Positions 58,819 to 64,000 of a stretch of 64,000 nt of DNA are shown here, in pieces. A program made the position numbers and the translations under genes. The first letter of the stretch is position 1, and every line of letters starts with the position of its first letter. Source of the stretch: Brenneria izadpanahii (GTDB lineage: Bacteria > Pseudomonadota > Gammaproteobacteria > Enterobacterales > Enterobacteriaceae). The notes beneath the pieces are model-generated. The model saw nothing but the letters and a program-made list of their open reading frames with translations, was not told where the DNA came from and ran no database searches. The stretch is from contig NZ_CP050854.1 of NCBI RefSeq assembly GCF_017569925.1, forward strand, positions 4,898,001 to 4,962,000. Reading direction: 5' to 3'.

Positions 58819-59769
58819 ATGTCGCGGATCTTGTATGCCTTTATTACCCGTCTTGCAGGTATCATCGCCGTCCTGCTGATATTGGCGACCGTCGTTTTCC
58901 TGATCGTCCGCGTCACGCCGGGCGATCCCGCCGCGGTGATGCTAGGCTCGGACGCCACGCCGCAGGACATTGCGGACCTGCGCGAAAGGCTGGGGCTTAA
59001 CGCCCCGCTGCTGCAACAATACGTTTCCTTCATCGCCAAGGCGGTGCAGGGCGACCTCGGGCAATCCATCTTTCTTAATATGCCGGTGACCTCGGCGCTG
59101 GCGGCGCGCGCGGAACCGACATTTTTCCTGACGCTCTTTTCCATCCTCATCGCCACGGTGATTGCGCTGCCGGTCGGCATTCTGTCCGCTTACAAACGCG
59201 GCTCGGCGTTTGATCAGATCGTCGTGGGCGTCACGATGGTGGCCGCCAGCATTCCCAGTTTCTGGCTGGGTTTGATCCTGATCCAGACGATGTCGGTAAA
59301 GCTGGGCTGGTTCCCGGTATCCGGCTACGGCGGGCCGGATTCGCCGTTCCTCACCCGCCTGCACCACCTTGTCTTACCGGCCGTCGCGCTGGGGATCGTC
59401 AACTCGGCGCTCATCACCCGTTTTACCCGCGCGGCGATGCTGGACGTGCTGGCGGATGACTATATTCGCACGGCCAGAGCCAAAGGCGCGGCGGAGAAGA
59501 ACGTTATCCTCAAGCATGCGTTGAAAAATGCGCTGATCCCGATCATCACGGTGATCGGCCTGTCCATCGCGCTACTGGTTTCCGGCGCGGTGGTGACGGA
59601 AACCGTCTTTGGCCTGCCCGGCATCGGCAATCTGGTCGTTTCTGCCGTACAGCGCCGCGACTATCCGGTTATTCAGGGCGCGCTGCTCGCCGTGGCCGCC
59701 ATCTATGTGCTTATCAATTTCATTGTGGATATGCTCTACATTCTTGTCGATCCGAGGGTCCGGCTATGA
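58819..59769 (+). CDS. Peptide-type ABC transporter permease 1
   Basis: A DppB/GsiC-like inner-membrane permease of 316 residues with six helices. The coupling region EAA-type motif is RTARAKGAAEKNVILKHALKNA, and the N-terminus VRVTPGDPAAVMLGSDATPQ is typical of the class. It overlaps the next gene by 4 bp. Confidence 0.93.
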   Translation: MSRILYAFITRLAGIIAVLLILATVVFLIVRVTPGDPAAVMLGSDATPQDIADLRERLGLNAPLLQQYVSFIAKAVQGDLGQSIFLNMPVTSALAARAEPTFFLTLFSILIATVIALPVGILSAYKRGSAFDQIVVGVTMVAASIPSFWLGLILIQTMSVKLGWFPVSGYGGPDSPFLTRLHHLVLPAVALGIVNSALITRFTRAAMLDVLADDYIRTARAKGAAEKNVILKHALKNALIPIITVIGLSIALLVSGAVVTETVFGLPGIGNLVVSAVQRRDYPVIQGALLAVAAIYVLINFIVDMLYILVDPRVRL

Positions 59770-60620
59770 CCACCGCAACCCTTTCCCTTAACGTAAAGCT
59801 ACGGCGCATGTGCCGTAACAAAGCCATTCTGCTGGGCGTGATCATCCTGAGTCTGGTGGTGTTCGCCGCGCTGCTTGCGCCGTGGATAGCGCCCTACGCG
59901 CCGAATAAATTGTCCATCGTCAACCGGTTGCAGCCGCCGTCGCTGACGCACCTGTTCGGTACGGACGAGTTTGGCCGGGATGTCTTCTCCCGCGCCATCC
60001 ATGCCGGGCGGATTTCCCTGATGGTCAGCGCCGGCGTCGTGATTTTGGCGACCGTACTGGGCATTTTTCTCGGCGTGCTGGCCGGTTATTTCCGCCGCCT
60101 GGATGCGCCGCTCTCCCGCATGCTGGACGCCATGATGTCATTCCCCGATATCCTGCTGGCGATCGCCCTGGTGGCGGCGCTCGGCCCTTCGCTGCTCAAC
60201 GTTATTCTCGCCCTGGGGATCACCTACGCCCCCAGGCTGGCGCGCGTGGTGCGCGGGTCAACGCTGGTGCTGCGCGAACTGCCTTACGTGGAAGCGGCCA
60301 AATCGCTGGGACTACCCACTCACCGCATATTGCTGCGTCACATCCTGATCAATCTGGCGTCGCCGATCCTGGTGCAGTCGAGTTTTATCTTCGCCTCGGC
60401 CATGCTGGCCGAAGCCAGCCTGTCTTTCCTCGGTATCGGCGTCAGCACCGACGTTCCCACCTGGGGCACCATGCTGGCGATGGGACGGGAATATATGAAT
60501 GACGCCCCCTGGCTGATGTACTTTCCGGGGCTGGCTATCGTCTTTGCCGTGTTGTCTTTGCAGTTACTGGGTGACGGTCTGCGCGATCTCGTCGATCCCC
60601 GCTTGTCCAAGGAGGTCTGA
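59766..60620 (+). CDS. Peptide-type ABC transporter permease 2
   Basis: A DppC/GsiD-like permease of 284 residues. The helix-rich sequence has HLFGTDEFGRDVFSRAIHAG near the start and the coupling segment VEAAKSLGLPTHRILLRHIL. It pairs with permease 1 as the transmembrane heterodimer. Confidence 0.93.
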   Translation: MTTATLSLNVKLRRMCRNKAILLGVIILSLVVFAALLAPWIAPYAPNKLSIVNRLQPPSLTHLFGTDEFGRDVFSRAIHAGRISLMVSAGVVILATVLGIFLGVLAGYFRRLDAPLSRMLDAMMSFPDILLAIALVAALGPSLLNVILALGITYAPRLARVVRGSTLVLRELPYVEAAKSLGLPTHRILLRHILINLASPILVQSSFIFASAMLAEASLSFLGIGVSTDVPTWGTMLAMGREYMNDAPWLMYFPGLAIVFAVLSLQLLGDGLRDLVDPRLSKEV

Positions 60621-60623
60621 GTG

Positions 60624-62441
60624 ATGAACAATCCCGCTGCGCCGGTACTCAGTATTGAAGGCCTGACCACGTCATTTCGCACTGAAAGTGGTTGGAATCC
60701 GGTTATCCGCGATATCTCGCTTAGCGTAGCGCAGGGAGAAACCGTCGCCATTGTCGGTGAATCCGGCTCGGGGAAAAGCGTCACCGCCCTGTCGACCATG
60801 CGGCTGCTGCCCGCGGGTAAAGCGCGTTGTGAAGGAAAAATCCTGTTTCAGGGGCGCGACCTGCTCACGCTGCCGGAAGCGGAAATGCGCAAGATCCGCG
60901 GCAATCATATCGGCATGATCTTTCAGGAGCCGATGACCAGCCTTAACCCGGTGTTCACCATCGGCGCTCAGCTGGCGGAAGCCCTGATGCTGCACCGGGA
61001 CATGTCGGCGCATGAGGCGAAGCAGGAGGCCGTACGCCTGCTGGAGCGGGTGCGCATTCCCTCCGCCCGCTCCCGGATTAATGACTATCCGCATAAGCTG
61101 TCCGGCGGTATGCGCCAGCGGGTGATGATCGCTATGGCGCTGGCCTGCCGGCCGCAGTTGCTGATTGCGGATGAGCCCACCACCGCGCTGGACGTCACGA
61201 TTCAGGCGCAGATCCTGCACCTTATCCGTGAACTTCAGGCGGAAGAGAATATGGGCGTGCTGTTTATCACCCACGATATGGGGGTTGTCGCCGAAGTGGC
61301 GGACCGAACGGTAGTAATGTTCCGCGGCGAGAGAATCGAAACCGGAAAAACCGCCGATATCTTCGCCCGTCCCCAGCATATCTATACCCGCACGCTGCTC
61401 TCTTCCATTCCTCAGTTGGGATCGATGGGAGATGCCGCGCGTCCCATGCGTTTCCCGGAGATTAATCCGCACACCGGCGCAGTAATCGAACCGGCGCAGA
61501 TAGAGGAAACCATCCTCAGCAACAACCCGATCATTAGCGTCAGCGATCTTTCCGTGCGCTTCGATATCTCCGCCGGGCTGGGCCGGCTTGCCGGCCGGGT
61601 TCATGCCGTCGAAAACGTCTCCTTCGATCTCTTCCCCGGCGAAACCCTGTCCATCGTCGGCGAATCCGGCTGCGGCAAATCCACCACCGGGCGCGCCATC
61701 ATGCGCCTTAATGAGCCCACGGCCGGCGCCATCTTCGTTGCCGGACGCAATGTGCTGACCTCCACCAGCCGCGAGCTACGGGAAAGCCGCCGCACGGTGC
61801 AGATGATCTTTCAGGATCCCTTCGCCTCTCTTAATCCGCGCATCACTGTTGGTTCCGCCATCGCCGAACCGATTCTGGCCCACGGAATGATGGGGCGGAA
61901 GGCCGCGCGCGAACGGGTCGACGACTTACTGGAAAAAGTAGGTCTGAAAGCGGAAATGGCCGATCGTTACCCGCATGAATTTTCCGGCGGTCAGCGCCAG
62001 CGGATCTCCATCGCCCGCGCGCTCGCCCTGGAGCCGAAGGCCATCATCGCCGACGAAGCCGTCTCCGCGCTGGATGTCTCCGTAAAGGCCCAGGTGGCCA
62101 ATCTGCTGCTCAGTTTGCAGGAAAGCATGAAAATCGCCTTTCTGTTTATTTCGCATGATATGGCGGTAGTCGAACGGCTCAGCCACCGCGTGGCCGTCAT
62201 GTATCTGGGCGAAATCGTCGAGATCGGCCCCAGAGCCGCCGTTTTCAGTAATCCGCAGCATGAATATACCAGACGGCTGATCGCCGCCGTGCCGCTGCCG
62301 GATCCGTCTCGCCGTAAACCGCTGCCGCCGGAACTGACCAATGAGATAAAAAGCCCGGTTCGCCCGACCGATTACATTCCGCCCAAACGCACTTATCGCG
62401 AATGTTCTCCGGGGCATTTCGTCGCCATTGAGGCGCATTGA
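60624..62441 (+). CDS. Fused double ABC ATPase of the peptide transporter
   Basis: Both ATPase domains are in one 605-residue polypeptide, as in GsiA. First: [28 protein letters not shown]. Second, from about residue 305: [29 protein letters not shown] (the last in place of the usual DEPVSALD). AAGGAGGT lies 7 nt before ATG 60624; a GTG 3 bp earlier is less likely. The C-terminal DUF-type oligopeptide extension ([13 protein letters not shown]) is present. Confidence 0.92.
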   Translation: MNNPAAPVLSIEGLTTSFRTESGWNPVIRDISLSVAQGETVAIVGESGSGKSVTALSTMRLLPAGKARCEGKILFQGRDLLTLPEAEMRKIRGNHIGMIFQEPMTSLNPVFTIGAQLAEALMLHRDMSAHEAKQEAVRLLERVRIPSARSRINDYPHKLSGGMRQRVMIAMALACRPQLLIADEPTTALDVTIQAQILHLIRELQAEENMGVLFITHDMGVVAEVADRTVVMFRGERIETGKTADIFARPQHIYTRTLLSSIPQLGSMGDAARPMRFPEINPHTGAVIEPAQIEETILSNNPIISVSDLSVRFDISAGLGRLAGRVHAVENVSFDLFPGETLSIVGESGCGKSTTGRAIMRLNEPTAGAIFVAGRNVLTSTSRELRESRRTVQMIFQDPFASLNPRITVGSAIAEPILAHGMMGRKAARERVDDLLEKVGLKAEMADRYPHEFSGGQRQRISIARALALEPKAIIADEAVSALDVSVKAQVANLLLSLQESMKIAFLFISHDMAVVERLSHRVAVMYLGEIVEIGPRAAVFSNPQHEYTRRLIAAVPLPDPSRRKPLPPELTNEIKSPVRPTDYIPPKRTYRECSPGHFVAIEAH

Positions 62442-62494
62442 AACCACAACCGCTGGCGCATCGCGCCGGCCCATTATGATGGAGAAAACAACGC

Positions 62495-63580
62495 GTGAAC
62501 GACATCGCCGATCCCGCTTCAATATATGGGGTGGATACGCCCGCCGTGCTGGTTGACCTTGATATCGCCAGCGCGAACATTACCCGTTTCCAACGCTACG
62601 CCGCAGGCCACGGTCTGAAAGTCAGGCCGCATATCAAAACCCATAAACTGCCGCAGATAGCCGAAATGCAGCTGGACGCCGGCGCCGTCGGCATTACCTG
62701 CCAGAAGGTTTCCGAAGCGGAAGCCATGATTGCCGGCAGTCCGCGCATCACCGATGTGCTGCTCACCTATAACATCCTTGGCGAAAACAAAGTGCGTCGG
62801 CTGGCGGCGCTGGCGCGTAAGGTTCGTCTTGCTGTGGTCGCCGATAGCGCCGAGGTGATTAACGGCCTGTCGGCCGTCTTCGCTTCAGAAGCGTCGCCGC
62901 TTGCCGTTTTGGTGGAGTGCGATACGGGGGCGCAGCGCTGCGGCGTATCCTCCCCGCAGGATGCCGCCCGCCTCGCCGGGCTGATTGACGGCGCGCCGGG
63001 GCTGACCTTCGCCGGGCTGATGACCTATCCGCCAGTTGCCGGAGAAGACGCCGTCGAGCGATTTATGCAAGAAGCGAAACAGCTTGTTTATCAACAAATT
63101 GGCGAGCGCGAGTTGATTATCAGTTCCGGCGGAACGCCCTCCATGATGCAGGCGGCGAACGCGCCGGCGGTCACCGAATACCGCCCCGGAACCTATGTCT
63201 ATAACGATCGGTCGCTGGTCGCGCGTGGAGTATGCGGATGGGAGGACTGCGCGCTAACCGTACTGGCCACCGTGGTTTCGGTGCCAAACAACCACCGCGC
63301 CGTAATCGACGCCGGCAGCAAAACATTAACCTCCGATTTGCTCGGTATGTCGGGCTATGGACAGGTTCTCGGCCGCCCGGACATCGTCATCGATCAACTC
63401 TCCGAAGAGCATGGTCGTCTGATCAGCGACGCCCCTATCGGGCTGTCGGTCGGCGACAAGATCCGCATCGTGCCCAACCATGCCTGCGTCGTCACCAATA
63501 TGGTCGATGAAATCCATATTATTCGCAACGGCCTGCTGGACGGCGTTCAGCCGGTTGTCGCACGCGGATGCATCATCTGA
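62495..63580 (+). CDS. D-threonine aldolase / D-serine dehydratase-like PLP enzyme
   Basis: A fold type III PLP enzyme with an alanine racemase-like barrel, 361 residues. The cofactor lysine is Lys48 in RPHIKTHK. The metal site is HAC: His329 and Cys331 in VPNHACVV. A His-X-Cys pair is, from family knowledge, the pattern of zinc D-serine dehydratases; manganese D-threonine aldolases have His-X-Asp. That favours D-serine dehydratase or a relative, giving 2-aminoacrylate. The start is GTG, with GGAG 10 nt upstream; the nearby ATGs are in another frame. It is followed by a RidA-family gene that would clear enamine products. Confidence 0.85.
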   Translation: MNDIADPASIYGVDTPAVLVDLDIASANITRFQRYAAGHGLKVRPHIKTHKLPQIAEMQLDAGAVGITCQKVSEAEAMIAGSPRITDVLLTYNILGENKVRRLAALARKVRLAVVADSAEVINGLSAVFASEASPLAVLVECDTGAQRCGVSSPQDAARLAGLIDGAPGLTFAGLMTYPPVAGEDAVERFMQEAKQLVYQQIGERELIISSGGTPSMMQAANAPAVTEYRPGTYVYNDRSLVARGVCGWEDCALTVLATVVSVPNNHRAVIDAGSKTLTSDLLGMSGYGQVLGRPDIVIDQLSEEHGRLISDAPIGLSVGDKIRIVPNHACVVTNMVDEIHIIRNGLLDGVQPVVARGCII

Positions 63581-63626
63581 CGCGGCGGACTTTTTTAGCG
63601 ACGAGTGAAACAGAAGGAAAGAAGCA

Positions 63627-64000
63627 ATGACAATTAAACGTTATGGTAGTGGAGAGAACGGCGCGGGCGGCAAAGCGCTGCCTTTTGCCCGTGCGGTACA
63701 GGCCGACGGCTGGCTATACGTTTCCGGCCAGGTCGCGATGGAAGGCGGCGAGATCGTCTCCGGCGGCATCGTGACCGAAAGCCGCAAAGCCATTGAAAAC
63801 CTTATCGCCATCCTTAATGAAGCGGGTTACGGCACGGAAGACGTGGTGCGGGTCGGCGTATGGCTGGACGATCCGCGCGATTTCTGGAGTTTTAACGGCG
63901 TATATGCCGAATATTTTGGCGACAATCCCCCGCCCGCGCCTGTGTGCAATCCAGTATGATGGTCGATTGCAAAGTTGAAATTGACTGCGTGGCCTATCGA
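63627..64000 (+). pseudogene. RidA-family enamine/imine deaminase, frameshifted and cut by window edge
   Basis: The first 100 residues match RidA/YjgF proteins (FARAVQADGWLYVSGQVAMEGG and the RKAIENL helix). At the five-C run 63927-63931 the frame breaks: it ends after PPPAPVCNPV. The +2 frame then continues with PARACVQSSMMVDCKVEIDC, the expected RidA C-terminus with its conserved Arg and Cys. Adding one C restores a continuous protein to the window edge. This is either a real frameshift or a homopolymer error. RidA proteins hydrolyse 2-aminoacrylate and similar imines, which fits the preceding PLP enzyme. Confidence 0.85.

Overview
The window is chromosomal DNA from an enteric bacterium. 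The best fit is the Pectobacteriaceae (Brenneria, Pectobacterium, Dickeya or Lonsdalea type). Most housekeeping proteins align almost end to end with remembered E. coli sequences, but the gene order joins blocks that are far apart in E. coli and carries extra signalling, metal-uptake and sugar or amino-acid modules. The genus is inferred; no 16S or marker search could be run. I saw no rRNA, tRNA, CRISPR array, transposase or prophage gene.

Layout. 1-4161 (minus): the end of the mla phospholipid-transport operon, mlaFEDCB-ibaG-murA, with murA cut by the window edge. 4597-12795 (plus): yrbG-kdsD-kdsC-lptC-lptA-lptB-rpoN-hpf-ptsN-rapZ-npr, covering LPS core sugar synthesis, LPS transport, sigma-54 and the nitrogen PTS. 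12835-21222: the TldE (pmbA) and TldD protease subunits, separated by darP, a PAS-GAF-GGDEF-EAL protein and a chemoreceptor. 21370-30381 (minus): yhdP, rng, maf, mreDCB. 30700-32637: csrD. 33022-37194 (plus): msrPQ, aroQ, accBC.

Accessory and linked regions. 37303-43058 (minus) holds a five-gene metal-chelate uptake operon: a Tat-exported binding protein, a permease, an ATPase, a SAM methyltransferase and a TonB-dependent receptor. It lies between accC and yhdT-panF, which are adjacent in E. coli. 43443-48682 (plus): yhdT-panF-prmA, a periplasmic alpha carbonic anhydrase, and dusB-fis with a well conserved fis-type promoter. A decayed VOC-family gene follows, then the sorbitol operon srlAEBD-gutM-srlR-gutQ (49482-54487). 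From 54548 to the right edge there is a LacI-type repressor gene and a divergent catabolic operon: a deacetylase-like amidohydrolase, an oligopeptide-type ABC transporter, a D-threonine aldolase/D-serine dehydratase-like PLP enzyme and a RidA-family gene. Two palindromes sharing a core lie in the divergent gap and are the likely operators.

How the parts work together. The left two thirds is mainly envelope construction: phospholipid trafficking, LPS, peptidoglycan, rod shape and fatty acid supply. The right third is nutrient acquisition: metal chelate, sorbitol, and probably N-acylated D-amino acids or peptides. The most notable observations are the methyltransferase-containing uptake island, the proposed D-amino acid operon with its operators, an apparent one-base frameshift in the terminal RidA gene, and several palindromic or direct-repeat elements in the gaps.
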